A stretch of DNA of 64,000 bases from Ampullaceana balthica (Eukaryota > Mollusca > Gastropoda > Lymnaeidae), in the NCBI GenBank assembly GCA_944989445.1, contig CALYLW010000054.1, positions 1 through 64,000 of the forward strand, read 5' to 3'. The translations under genes were made by a program, and so were the position numbers. How positions within the stretch are numbered: position 1 is the stretch's first letter; each line of letters opens with the position of its first letter. Positions 1-10,159 of this stretch are shown here, one piece after another. Below the pieces are notes generated by a model. It searched no databases. It had not been told where the DNA came from and saw only the letters and a list, made by a program, of their open reading frames with translations.

Positions 1-91
1 TAAAAATAAATGAACGTTCTGTATTACGTTATTTTTTAATCTGGTGTGTATTTATTTTGAAAACTTCCGTCATTTTTTACGGTTGATACGC
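1..91. mobile_element. MITE-T, right terminal repeat only (cut by window edge)
   Basis: This matches the right inverted terminal repeat of the four MITE-T copies further right (for example 8996-9085). It ends in TTTACGGTTGATACGC, the inverse of the left-end motif GCGTATCACCCGT. The body lies outside the window. Confidence 0.8.
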
Positions 92-281
92 CGCGGGTCT
101 CTCCAGAGTTCCTTCTCTTCATTCATTCACATCCGTTTGCCCAAACCCACCCCATTTTGACAACTGTGTCTTTCAGGAAGTCTTCACCCGTCACTAAATC
201 ATTAGCGGCGTATGTTACGCCTCGGGTCAGCTATTAGATAAATAATACAATTATATTTTCAACTTTATTGGTGTACAAATC

Positions 282-300
282 TATATATATATATATATAT
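282..300. repeat. (TA)n microsatellite, S1 copy
   Basis: About 19 bases of alternating T and A. The equivalent tracts are about 35 bases in S2 (9276-9310) and 29 in S3 (21656-21684), so it is polymorphic between copies. Confidence 0.9.
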
Positions 301-456
301 CACCTACACGAACATGTGCAAATGAGCATGACAAATGACCCTCGCTGGGGTCGTCCGATCACCGTTGGCAAGCGTAGTAGGATGAAAAGACAAAAAAAAG
401 AGGGGGCAACAATTTTTCTTGCGCTAAGTTGCGTTGTTCCTTCACAGAATAACATG

Positions 457-529
457 TGATTTTAAGTGTAGTGGTTATCACGTCCGCCTTGCACGCGGAG
501 AGTCCTGGGATCAAGCCATTGTGGGAACA
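457..529 (+). pseudogene. tRNA-Val-like relic (S1 copy)
   Basis: The D-arm region GTGTAGTGGTTATCAC and an intact anticodon arm (stem TCCGC/GCGGA, seven-base loop CTTGCAC) resemble eukaryotic tRNA-Val. The central anticodon bases are TGC rather than a Val anticodon. The T-arm is eroded and the acceptor strands do not pair, so this is a relic or the head of a tRNA-derived SINE. The other copies are at 9467-9539 and 21841-21913. Confidence 0.55.
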
Positions 530-990
530 ATTTTTTTTTAAAATTTAAAAATGTTTGTTTCTGCCCGTTCTTTTTCCCCCTTTTTGAGAACATCAGCGTT
601 TATGGTTGGCAAGGGATGGTAGTAAAGGTTGGGTGGGCAGGTATCAACAACCGCAGTACACATGTCTCCACGTTTAATCGCTTTTTTCCCCATTACTTCG
701 TGCTGCTGTTTGTGTCCGTTCTCCTCGTTCTTTGCACTATCTATGATGAGCAAGTCTGCGCCGTATGCTGCGCCGCGGGTCGTATCTAGTAGGCACTATA
801 TTTTGTCAGTGAGAAAGAACACTTTATCTTAAAATTAAAATAAATTCTTACTAGATCCGACCCACAGCGCAACATAAGCTGCAGAATCGCTCATAGATCG
901 GGCAAAGAAAGTGGGAAAAGAACAGGCACAAACTTCCCGCAGTGCGCATAATGGTAGTTGTTTTGAAGCATTACTATCTTATGCAACCTA

Positions 991-1148
991 AGATTTGCTG
1001 ATGACATAGATCATTTGGCTTGGCGCAGTAAAGAACGACAGGAGCTCACTGACAAACTTGCAGCCAGGCCAGGTGCATATGGGATGGAAATTAGCTCAGA
1101 GAAAAGCAAGATATTGGTTAATAACTCAGCTGCCAGTATGGCCAACAT
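991..1148 (+). pseudogene. Non-LTR retrotransposon RT fragment with FADD motif (S1, left of hAT-A)
   Basis: Translation gives R-F-A-D-D-I followed by a stretch typical of the RT palm and thumb ending S-M-A-N-I. FADD is the catalytic motif of non-LTR RTs. The frame is cut by hAT-A inside the bases GCCAACAT and resumes at 6722 with a lysine- and glutamate-rich stretch leading to K-Y-L-G-A. The upstream RT domains are missing. Clade is not resolved (RTE- or Jockey-like). Confidence 0.8.
1141..1148. repeat. Target-site duplication of hAT-A, left (S1)
   Basis: GCCAACAT directly precedes the CAG terminus and is repeated at 6722-6729 after the right terminus. Eight bases is the hallmark length for hAT insertion. 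Confidence 0.9.
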
Positions 1149-2189
1149 CAGTGGCATAGCTAGGGGGGAGGTGGGGGCGGTCCGCCACGGGTGGCACACA
1201 TTTAGAAGGCATTTGAAAAGTAAAGCCATTTCCTACAGCCGCCCTTCTTCTTTTGAAAAGGGAAAACCAAGGTGAAATAAAAATATTCTTAATTTCGAGT
1301 CTTAATTAACGTATTCGCGCAACATTTGTTTGATTACACAGTGCTTGTTATAATTAACGCAAAACCGTTCAAAAATTTAAAATCGCTAAAAAAGGCATCG
1401 ATTTGTTTTTAAAATTAAGCGGTATGCGTCACAGATGGCACTTTTATAATAAAACATGCACACACACAAAAACATACAAAAACACATCACCGTTGGGCCG
1501 AGTAATATGCACTACTAATATGGCCACGACAGTTTTTGCTTGGAATTTCGACATGCGCAGAATGATGCGCTAACAAGTACCTACATGACGAGGTGGTTCA
1601 AATATTGTGTTTAACTTGCAAGTAGTAATTTATATTATTGATTCAGTTTTCATAAAATTATTGTAACATACTAAAAATAAAATTTATTTTGTTTTTTATT
1701 ATATTAAACTAGCACGCATAATTTGTGTTTTTCATTAAATAAGGTTGTTCATTAAAAATGTTACGCCTATCCAATTAAAGTAATGTGTAAATAATTTGAA
1801 TTCGTAAAATTGTATGGAAAACTATTAAGATTTATGGCAAGAACATGAAAATTGTCTAATTTCTCAGTAATTAAATACCTTCAAAACATAAATAATTTCG
1901 AAAAAAACATACTTTAAAATTTCAAGTGTCTTGGAAAAAAAATTACATCTGAAGAAGTTACTAGTAAAACGAGATCAGATGCTGGTATTTTTTTCAGTTC
2001 ATTGCAATCTTTTTCTTTTCTATGTTATTTATGGGAACCAGAGTTGTCTTTACATCATTTTGGGTCCCCGGGCAAAGAAATAGTGTTGGGCCCTTGGGCA
2101 AAGAAAGAGTGCCCCGCCCCCAGGAATAAAAAAAAATAAATATACATGATATATATAAATAAACATATTCCCATGGGGCTCCATTGCTC

Positions 2190-2239
2190 GTGGGCCCCCG
2201 GGCAAATGCCCAACGGGCCTATGCATTAAGACGGCCCTG
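2190..2239. repeat. hAT-like terminus facing left (…ACGGCCCTG)
   Basis: A GC-rich stretch ending GACGGCCCTG reads, inverted, as CAGGGCCGTCTTAATGC. It is the mirror image of CAGGGCCGGTCTTAGC at 2644. Both look like ends of a small hAT-type element family; I could not pair either with a full element. Copies occur in S2 and S3; S4 keeps only the 2644-type end. Confidence 0.4.
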
Positions 2240-2733
2240 ATGGGAACCCGTCTTTTTTTTAAATTAATGCAAACTTATTTCATGGAACAAAGAGATGTGC
2301 TAATACAGAACACTTTATATAGAGTTGGAGATATCAGCTGAACGACGAGTTAAAAGGACACAAAATATGAGTGCGGAAAATTCAGATGACTTGGTTCTAT
2401 CTTTAAAGTAAGAAGTACAGCGAGAAATGTTTTTTTTTATCCTCGAATGAAATTATAAAAGAAAAGAAAAGAACGCGCTGATGAGTTGCATGTCCTGGCA
2501 AGAAAATATTCGTGTATAATACCATGTAACCTACTACATGAAGAATTTTAACATCAAATGAATTTCTTTATTGACACTGATAAAGAACAGTTCAATATTT
2601 AAAGAAAAAAGATCCAGGTTTTTAAGGCGGTAAACCGGTACACAGGGCCGGTCTTAGCAATTGCGGGGCCCTATGTGGCTTAGTTTGCGAAATGGATTGC
2701 GTGGGACCCAGTTGGAGTAGATATAAGGTATAC

Positions 2734-4190
2734 CAGTGGTTCCCAAATTTTTTTGACCCACAGACCCCTTTTATAGTCAAAACTTCCCCACGGACCCCCC
2801 AAGTGAAAAAACTACATAAATGCATAATTAAAAAAAAATTACAAATAAAAAAGCAGCATTTTGATGAAGAAGTATTTATTGAAATTATAACTTTTGTTTA
2901 AAATAACATTGAAAACAAATAATAACTTGGATGAACATGATTTTCTGAGTGTATTAAGACCGATTCAATGTTATTGAGTAGCAACCGCAAATCCCCACGA
3001 GCACCAATTTCTAGTCGGTTTCTGTTTTTTTAAATATTTTTTTTTATGATGAGGTTCATTACGGCACTGAATATTTGTTCTACCAAGTAGGAGGACGGAA
3101 AAACAGTCAAAAACTTCTGTACAATAACCTATAATGCATGATATAATATTTGGATCTGATATCGTAACCAGAATTTGTGGTATCCTAGTTCAAACATTGT
3201 TTTAAGTTCCTCATTTCAATAAGCTGCCCTTTTATTGGTATGAAATACAAAATACACAAACAAATTGTGCAATGAAAACAATAAATTTAAGCTTTATTTT
3301 AAACTAACACGACAATAGACGTTTCGGCTAATGCCTTAGTCATTAGTCAGTACAATAACATAAAATAGGTACTTACATATATTTAAATTCTTAAAACATA
3401 TTATATCATAAAATAAATTAAAATAGTTATGTAAAATAAAAAGAAAAGGAAAACAAAAACAAACAAGGACACAGGAAATAGAAAAAAGCCTATATCCTTT
3501 GCTTTTCCTATATCCTGTGTCCTTGTTTGTTTTTGTTTTCCTTTTCTTTTTATGAGGCGTTTGGTATAAAAAAAAGAATAGATTTTAAAAAATATATTTA
3601 AAAACCACATTTTTGTAAGTGGATTAAAAAGAATACAATAAATAGCGGTAAAAAAAGATTTTTAAAAACCACGTTTTTATGAGTGTACTAAAAAGAAGAA
3701 AATAATTTAAAACTAATAAGTTCAAGTACTTTCATAATATTATATGACTAAAAACGTGGGGCGGGTGTTTGGTATAAAAATTAAAGATTTATAATTAAGA
3801 AGGCAAAAAAGAAGGCAAAAAAGATGTCTATAATTGAGAGAATGAGTGAACTGCATATGTTGAACCGCATAAGCGCCCGGCCAACGTTTTTAGTCATATT
3901 ATTAAATATGAAAGTACTTGAACGTATTAGTTTTAAATTATTTTCTTCTTTTTAGTGCACTTATAAAAACGTGCTTTTTATAAATCTTTTTTTTTACCTC
4001 TATTTATTGTTATTCATTTTAATTTCCATAATAATAAAAATTGCTCACAGTTTTATTATTTTATATTAAACATTGCGTGGACCCCCTGACTTTGTTCAGG
4101 GGCCACCAAATCAATTTTAATTTTCCACGGACCACCTGAATGGTACCTGGGACCCCTGGGGGTCCGTACGGACCACTCTGGGAATCACTT
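2734..4190. mobile_element. hAT-B element (CAGTGGTTCCCAAA ends), S1 copy
   Basis: The left end CAGTGGTTCCCAAA and the right end (inverse of CAGTGATTCCCAGAG, last base changed) form a hAT-type inverted repeat with extended similarity in the subterminal 'gacccc' stretches. No transposase is readable, so it is non-autonomous. No 8-bp target duplication is recognisable; Helitron sequence starts four bases past the right end. It contains a long hairpin (3436-3553). Confidence 0.75.
3436..3553. repeat. Perfect 41-bp inverted repeat (hairpin) inside hAT-B
   Basis: Arms 3436-3476 and 3513-3553 are exact reverse complements, separated by 36 bases. The S2 equivalent is near 12446-12566. In S3 and S4 the right arm is missing and the sequence changes exactly within this structure. 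Confidence 0.85.
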
Positions 4191-4194
4191 ATCT

Positions 4195-5725
4195 TCTAAA
4201 CTAATAAAAGGCAAAGCCCTCACTCACTGACTGACTCATCACTAATTCTCCAACTTCCCGTGTAGGTAGAAGCATGAAACTTTGGGAAGTTGTTGAGTAG
4301 CCTCTCGCAACGAAAATTGGCGTAAAAGAATTTTACAATTCACACTCATGGGGGCCGGGGGCCCAAAAACGTTTTTTCTCCTTATATTGACTTTATAAAA
4401 TATGAAAATTACTAACTCTCCTATTTCCCGAGTAGGCAGAATCATGAAACTTTGGTAAGTTGTTGAGTACAATCCCGCAATGGTAACAGGCGAAAAAATA
4501 TTTAAATTATCACTTCCTGGGGGGCCGGGGGCCCAAATGAAGTTTATTCCTTAAATTAGCTAAATAAAATATGAAAACCACTAATTCTCCTATTTCCCGT
4601 GTAGGTAAAAGCATGGACCTTTGGGTAGTTGTTAAGTACACTGTCACCATGGTAACAGGCGAAAGCAATATTTAAATTATCACTTACGGGGGGCGGGGGG
4701 GGGGATAAAATTTATTTTTTTATATTAAAACTAATTTTCCAATTTCCCGTGTAAGTAGAAACATGAAACTTTTGGAAATTTTTGAGTACAATCCTGCGAC
4801 GGTAACATGCAAAAAAAATATTTAATTTGCCACTCACTGGGGGCCGGGGGTTCAAATGTATTTTTTCTTATATACAAAATGACTCATCATTAATTCTCCA
4901 ATTTTCCATATAGCTAAAATAATGAAACTTTGGGAAATTGTTGAGTACACTCCCGCGATGGTAACATGCGGAAAAAATATTTAAATTGTCATTCACGGGG
5001 GGCCGGGGGCCCAAATGAATTTTTTCTTATATAAAAAGTTAATCATCACAAATTCTCCAACTTTCCCTGTAGGGAGAAGCATGAAGTTTTGGGAAGCTGT
5101 TGAGTACAGTCCCGGGATGGTAAAAGGCGAATTTGTTTTTTTAATTATCACTCACTGGGGGCCCGGGACGCAAATGTAATTTTTTACACCTTATATGAGC
5201 CAAATTACAAACAAAAAACTTTGGATACTGTGTAAATGTATTTTTACAAATCTTGGAAGATAAAAACTTGAAGGCCTATATTAAAATTCGTTAGAGCATG
5301 AAAATTATATTTTTTCAATCTTTTGTAGTCGAGGGCCCCTAATCTCTTTTTCGTAAAAGTTTAAGATATTTTAACCATTCGATTTCACTCGATTTTTTAA
5401 AACAAATTTTGACTAAAAAATATATTCATCATGATCCAAATTGAAATAAGCTTTTGTTGTGAACTATACAAATTACACGGATAGGGCCCCCGGCCCTTAT
5501 TTTAGTTTTTTTAATATGTATTAATAGTACATGTATTTTATTCATCCCAAGGCCATTAAATTTTAGGAAGTTTTTGGGTACGCTCCAGCGAAAGTTTCTG
5601 GCATTGAAAGTACAGCTTTAAAAACTCCACTAATTAGGGCATTTTTTAACATTAGTTATATAAGGTAATTTAAAAAGTGGCTACTGGGTAAATGGATGAA
5701 TTATTGACCAAATTTTGCTTAGAAT
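4195..5725 (+). mobile_element. Helitron-derived ~166-bp tandem array, 3'-truncated (S1)
   Basis: It begins TCTAAACTAATAAAAGG, the Helitron-type 5' end also seen at 13210 and 51659. It consists of diverged ~166-bp monomers, each with 'ATGAAACTTTGGGAA', 'GATGGTAAC' and a GC box GGGGGCCGGGGGCCC, then unique Helitron-type sequence. No terminal hairpin plus CTAG is found. It passes directly into the hAT-A transposase relic near 5725. No Rep or helicase is present. The minus-strand reading frames here are repeat artefacts. Confidence 0.75.
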
Positions 5726-5900
5726 TTTTTCACCAATTACTATCAGTGTATATAGTTGTGAAAAGAGCTACTCCAAACTCTAGTTGATAAAAAATTATCT
5801 TCGTGTCACAATGAGTGAATTAAGACTGCAAAAACTTGCAATATTGTCCATAGAAAATTTTTTACAAATAATTTAAATTTTGATGGCAGAAAATCACAAT
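5726..5900 (+). pseudogene. hAT transposase C-terminal relic (S1)
   Basis: One frame reads S-Y-S-K-L, a stop, then L-I-K-N-Y-L-R and later L-A-I-L-S-I-E. This is the hAT C-terminal dimerisation signature (SFSKLKLIKxYLRSTM...LAILSIE). An in-frame stop and loss of upstream domains make it non-functional. The better preserved copies are at 24990-25300 and 37560-37880. Confidence 0.75.
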
Positions 5901-6298
5901 TTTTCTACTATGAAAGTTAGTTACGTAAATTTATAAATATGTTTACATACTATTGTATACAATTTCTTTGTTTATAAAAAAAATTATTTATTTATAAATA
6001 CAAAAATAAAAACATATAAATTAGTATTGTTTTTGGGTGCAAATTTGGAATAAGTTTTGTCTCATTTTGGGGGGGGGGACCTGCGACCTCAATAACATTC
6101 TTGTGGCCTTCAAAAAAAGTATCTTGTATTTTTATAAAAGTGTATTTATAGGTATATCAACTTATGCGGCCTATTTTATTACTGCTTTCATAAGTAGTTC
6201 ATGCAATGGTAAAAATGTTCCCCACCTTTACTTCGATTCAATTACAATTATTTATTCATGTTTATTAATTTATAAAAACCATCATATGATAGACTTAA

Positions 6299-6664
6299 GG
6301 GGCCATCCATAAATTACCTCAAGTGATTTTGGCTAATTTTACACGCCCTCCCCCCTCGTCACAAAAACTTAGACCTTCTTCAATGTGACGTGAAAAGCTT
6401 CCCCCCCCCCATAAAAGCCGTATTTTCTGTTTGAAAATGAGCATATTTCAAATCATTTTTTTTGTCATTTAAATATGTGTTTTTGTATAAGGCTGCACTT
6501 TAATATCGTAACACTCGTGAAGCCATATAAAACGTCATTAAATAAAGTGTCGGTGATTTAAGTGGAACTTTTATTTAAAATTGCGCGTTTTGATGTGAAG
6601 TCACATGTGTGACTCTCCTCTCCCCCGTCCCCCCATCTGCATGACGTTATCTATGGACGGTCCC
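6299..6664. mobile_element. MITE-G, Harbinger-like small inverted-repeat element (S1)
   Basis: The ends GGGGCCATCCATAAATTAC and (inverted) GGGACCGTCCATAGATAACG form an inverted repeat of over 20 bp. Both sides show TAA, a 3-bp duplication typical of PIF/Harbinger. About 366 bp and non-coding, with C-rich subterminal tracts. Copies: 18678-19045, 25662-25757 (cut), 44634-45055, 54714-55055. Confidence 0.65.
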
Positions 6665-6721
6665 TAAAAGGGCGGCAAATTGTAGACCACCCCGGCGGCA
6701 AAAGTTCTAGCTACGCCACTG

Positions 6722-7385
6722 GCCAACATCGTAACGAAACAACAAAAGCTGGAGGAGGTACATAAATTTAAATATCTAGGAGCCATTATATCTAGAGATG
6801 GTACATGTGAAGCTTGAATTCCAGCTAGAATTGGGTCGGCAATGGCAGCAATGACGAAGTTAAACAAAATATGGAACAGCAAAAACATTAGCTTCAAAAC
6901 AAAGCTCAGACTTTACGGAACTCTCGTTAAAACCATTGTCCTTTATGGATGTGAGACCTTGACACTAATGGCAGCAACTGAAAGCAAGCTGCATGCATTT
7001 GAAAACAAATGCATGAGGAAAATTATCCAGATCTCCTATTTAGAACACAAAACCAATGAATATGTCTGGGACAGAATAAACTCTATTGCGGGTCATCAAT
7101 AAACCATAATAACAACAATTAAGAGACGTAAGATGGCATGGTTCGGTCATGTATTGCGACATGATACCCTGACAAAAATTATTATTATCCTTCAAGGCGC
7201 TGTAGAAGGGGGCCGGCGAAGAGGTCGACAGCGGAAAAGCTGGCTGGACAACATAAAGGAATGGAAAGGGACGAAATTGCATGAATTATTGGCCGCCGCT
7301 CAAAATAGGCAAATGTGGATATCGTTGTCTGTTGATGTGTCCATGCGCTCCCGCCAACGACCGAAACGGTCACGGGACTGATGCT
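6722..7385 (+). pseudogene. Non-LTR RT C-terminal region (S1, right of hAT-A)
   Basis: Continues the frame broken at 1148: K-F-K-Y-L-G-A, then L-Y-G-C-E-T, W-F-G-H-V-L-R-H and R-R-G-R-Q-R-K-S-W. This order is seen after the RT catalytic core in endonuclease-type non-LTR elements. Stops lie at the TGA in GAAGCTTGAATTCC and the TAA in CATCAATAAACC, and there are frameshifts near 7180. The following 7386-7520 is its non-coding tail, ending at MITE-T. Confidence 0.85.
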
Positions 7386-7520
7386 GATTACTATCTTTCC
7401 TTCTATATCGTGAATCTCAGTGTGGTGGGCATAGTGCGAAGCTGTGCGGGTGTGAACAATACTATAAGATACAGACTGCGTCTTGCTTGCTGTAGTTTCT
7501 GGTCAATTATATATAGACTA

Positions 7521-9085
7521 GCGTATCACCCGTCAAAAATGACGGAAGTTTTTCAAAATAAATACACATCAGATTAAGAAATAACGTAATACAGTTTTTT
7601 CATTTATTTTATTTATTTTTATTTGATTCATTTATTATCATATTGAACAATTTTATGCGGACCGTTCGAAAAGAGTTTTATTTGGTGCAGTAATTTTTGG
7701 TGCGCACTATTGAACAAATCAGCATTAAATCCAAGAAGCATAAAAGCCATTACGGGAATTATGTATGTTGATTGTCAACATGTGATGTGCAATTTATTTG
7801 CCAGTAATCACTGCACCAGAAAGCACTGGTACAAATATATTTGATTAATTGTGTTGTCCTTGAGAAAATTTAGGTGACGATAAGAACTGTTAATTTCTTT
7901 TAAGCTCTCTTGAAATTTAATTGACAATACTGTGAGACCTTACTATTAATGACTTGTGTTTCTAAAAAAATTATATTTGTAACTTAAACTTAGTTTTACA
8001 AAACATTAAATTCAAATAAAATAATAAATTTAATATTGCATTTATTTATACTTACAGAAACTATAAAATTAATATATCAAGGTAAATCTATATTTATCAT
8101 TAACATTTATTCAGCAACTCCAAGCATTTTATCATCTTTCGGCATTATATTAGTGGCGAGCCACTTATCTTCGATCCCTATTTTAAGGGATACAATGACA
8201 ATGAAATGAAGTACATGTACAATGATTTGCGTACCTATGGTTAACACTAAATAAAATTTTTAAAAGAAATTAAAAAATTATGCTATTTTTCGATTTTTAA
8301 TTTTCGATAAGAATGGTAACTTGAACGTAGTAAACAAATCAACATATTTAAAATTGACTTTGTTAATCACATAATCATGGATACATTTATTGACTATTAG
8401 TATCATTTAAAAAAATTTAAATGATTATTAAAAATGAGGCCAAAACATTTGACACCTTTTATTATCAAGTAACATTTTTAGAAAACAATTCATAGTTCCA
8501 GTCCTTGACGATGAAGAACATAGGTGAAGTAAAGTAGTTACCGCACACGGCCATCAAGACCAGTGAAGAAAAGTGATTATTCTTTTCAAAATTTATTGTT
8601 TGATTACATGTAGCATGTAACTAACCGAATTCATGCCAAATGTTTTAGGGATGTAGGCAATATGGGCATACGGGGGCTTACGTCGCTACCACGTCTGTAC
8701 AGGGAAAATAGTGCACCGGTCCCTGGTGCAATAGAAAACGCCTGCCGGTCCGCCATACTTAAAAGTTTGAGAAGCACTGCCCTAGATGAGGAACATAAGT
8801 TAAATAAATGACATTTGTACATCAATATACATAGTTCCAGTTGTCTGTATGTATGTAATGCTGTTAGGTGGCGCTGCGATCGATTTTGTTTTGCTACTAA
8901 TTTTAGAAAGCAGCGCATCAAATTACTGCACCAAAAATAACACTTTTCGAAAGTTCCGCATAGAATTGTTCAATACGATCATAAATTAATCAAATAAAAA
9001 TAAATGAACGTTCTGTATTACGTTATTTTTTAATCTGGTGTGTATTTATTTTGAAAACTTCCGTCATTTTTTACGGTTGATACGC
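7521..9085. mobile_element. MITE-T copy A
   Basis: About 1.56 kb bounded by long inverted repeats (roughly 180 bp): left GCGTATCACCCGTCAAAAAT and its imperfect inverse at 8900-9085. The TIR includes a CGTCAAAAATGACGG palindrome and 'AATAACGTAATACAG'. The interior is AT-rich and has no credible gene. The superfamily is not recognised. It sits at the S1/S2 junction. Confidence 0.8.
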
Positions 9086-9273
9086 CGCGGGTCTCTCCAG
9101 AGTTCCTTCTCTTCATTCATTCACATCCGTTTGCCCAAACCCACCCCATTTTGACAACTGTGTCTTTCAGGAAGTCTTCACCCGTCACTAAATCATTAGC
9201 GGCGTATGTTACGCCTCGGGTCAGCTATTAGATAAATAATACAATTATATTTTCAACTTTATTGGTGTACAAA

Positions 9274-9275
<2 letters not shown>

Positions 9276-9310
<35 letters not shown>
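9276..9310. repeat. (TA)n microsatellite, S2 copy
   Basis: About 35 bases of alternating T and A, longer than the S1 copy (19) and the S3 copy (29). Confidence 0.9.
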
Positions 9311-9313
<3 letters not shown>

Positions 9314-9466
9314 CTACACGAACATGTGCAAATGAGCATGACAAATGACCCTCGCTGGGGTCGTCCGATCACCGTTGGCAAGCGTAGTAGGATGAAAAGA
9401 CAAAAAAAAGAGGGGGCAACAATTTTTCTTGCGCTAAGTTGCGTTGTTCCTTCACAGAATAACTTG

Positions 9467-9539
9467 TGATTTTAAGTGTAGTGGTTATCACGTCCGCCTT
9501 GCACGCGGAGAGTCCTGGGATCAAGCCATTGTGGGAACA
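9467..9539 (+). pseudogene. tRNA-Val-like relic (S2 copy)
   Basis: Same sequence as the S1 relic, with intact anticodon arm, TGC at the anticodon position and an eroded T-arm. Confidence 0.5.
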
Positions 9540-10001
9540 ATTTTTTTTTAATTTAAAAATGTTTGTTTCTGCCCGTTCTTTTTCCCCCTTTTTGAGAACA
9601 TCAGCGTTTATGGTTGGCAAGGGATGGTAGTAAAGGTTGGGTGGGCAGGTATCAACAACCGCAGTACACATGTCTCCACGTTTAATCGCTTTTTTCCCCA
9701 TTACTTCGTGCTGCTGTTTGTGTCCGTTCTCCTCCCCGTTCTTTGCACTATCTATGATGAGCAAGTCTGCGCCGTATGCTGCGCCGCGGGTCGTATCTAG
9801 TAGGCACTATATTTTGTCAGTGAGAAAGAACACTTTATCTTAAAATTAAAATAAATTCTTACTAGATCCGACCCACAGCGCAACATAAGCTGCAGAATCG
9901 CTCATAGATCGTGCAAAGAAAGTGGGAAAAGAACAGGCACAAACTTCCCGCAGTGCGCATAATGGTAGTTGTTTTGAAGCATTACTATCTTATGCAACCT
10001 A

Positions 10002-10159
10002 AGATTTGCTGATGACATACATCATTTGGCTTGGCGCAGTAAAGAACGACAGGAGCTCACTGACAAACTTGCAGCCAGGCCAGGTGCATATGGGATGGAA
10101 ATTAAATCAGAGAAAAGCAAGATATTGGTTAATAACTCAGCTGCCAGTATGGCCAACAT
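10002..10159 (+). pseudogene. Non-LTR RT fragment with FADD (S2)
   Basis: S2 copy of the RT piece at 991-1148, interrupted at the same point by hAT-A. One codon pair differs (ATTAAATCA in place of ATTAGCTCA). Confidence 0.78.

Larger units (their letters stand above)
1149..6721 (+). mobile_element. hAT-A element, S1 copy, nested by other transposons
   Basis: The left end is CAGTGGCATAGCTAG and the right end is the inverse of CAGTGGCGTAGCTAG, giving ~15-bp hAT-type inverted repeats. It is flanked by perfect 8-bp duplications GCCAACAT at 1141-1148 and 6722-6729. Inside lie a left non-coding body (1149-2733), hAT-B (2734-4190), Helitron-derived repeats (4195-5725), a transposase relic (5726-5900) and a small MITE (6299-6664). 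Stretch 2270-2430 may be degenerate transposase (weak). No intact transposase remains. The S2 copy is 10160-19102. Confidence 0.88.
92..7520. repeat. Segment S1 of the MITE-T-bounded array
   Basis: The first of four related segments lying between MITE-T copies. It begins CGCGGGTCTCTCC and runs through a TA microsatellite, a tRNA-like relic, an RT fragment split by hAT-A, and the RT tail. S2 repeats it almost base for base apart from one extra Helitron (13210-16581). Stretches 92-456 and 530-990 contain no gene I can recognise, only unassigned repeat sequence shared with S2 and S3. Confidence 0.85.

Noticed and set aside
457..529. Functional tRNA gene
   Set aside because: T-arm and acceptor stem do not pair and the anticodon conflicts with the body.
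2734..4190. 8-bp target duplication for hAT-B
   Set aside because: Flanks AGGTATAC and ATCTTCTA do not match; the right side is disturbed by the Helitron.
8631..8921. 96-codon minus-strand frame, repeated at 21011 and similar at 34557 and 56960
   Set aside because: It lies inside MITE-T, is not kept full-length in copies C and D, and has no recognisable domain.
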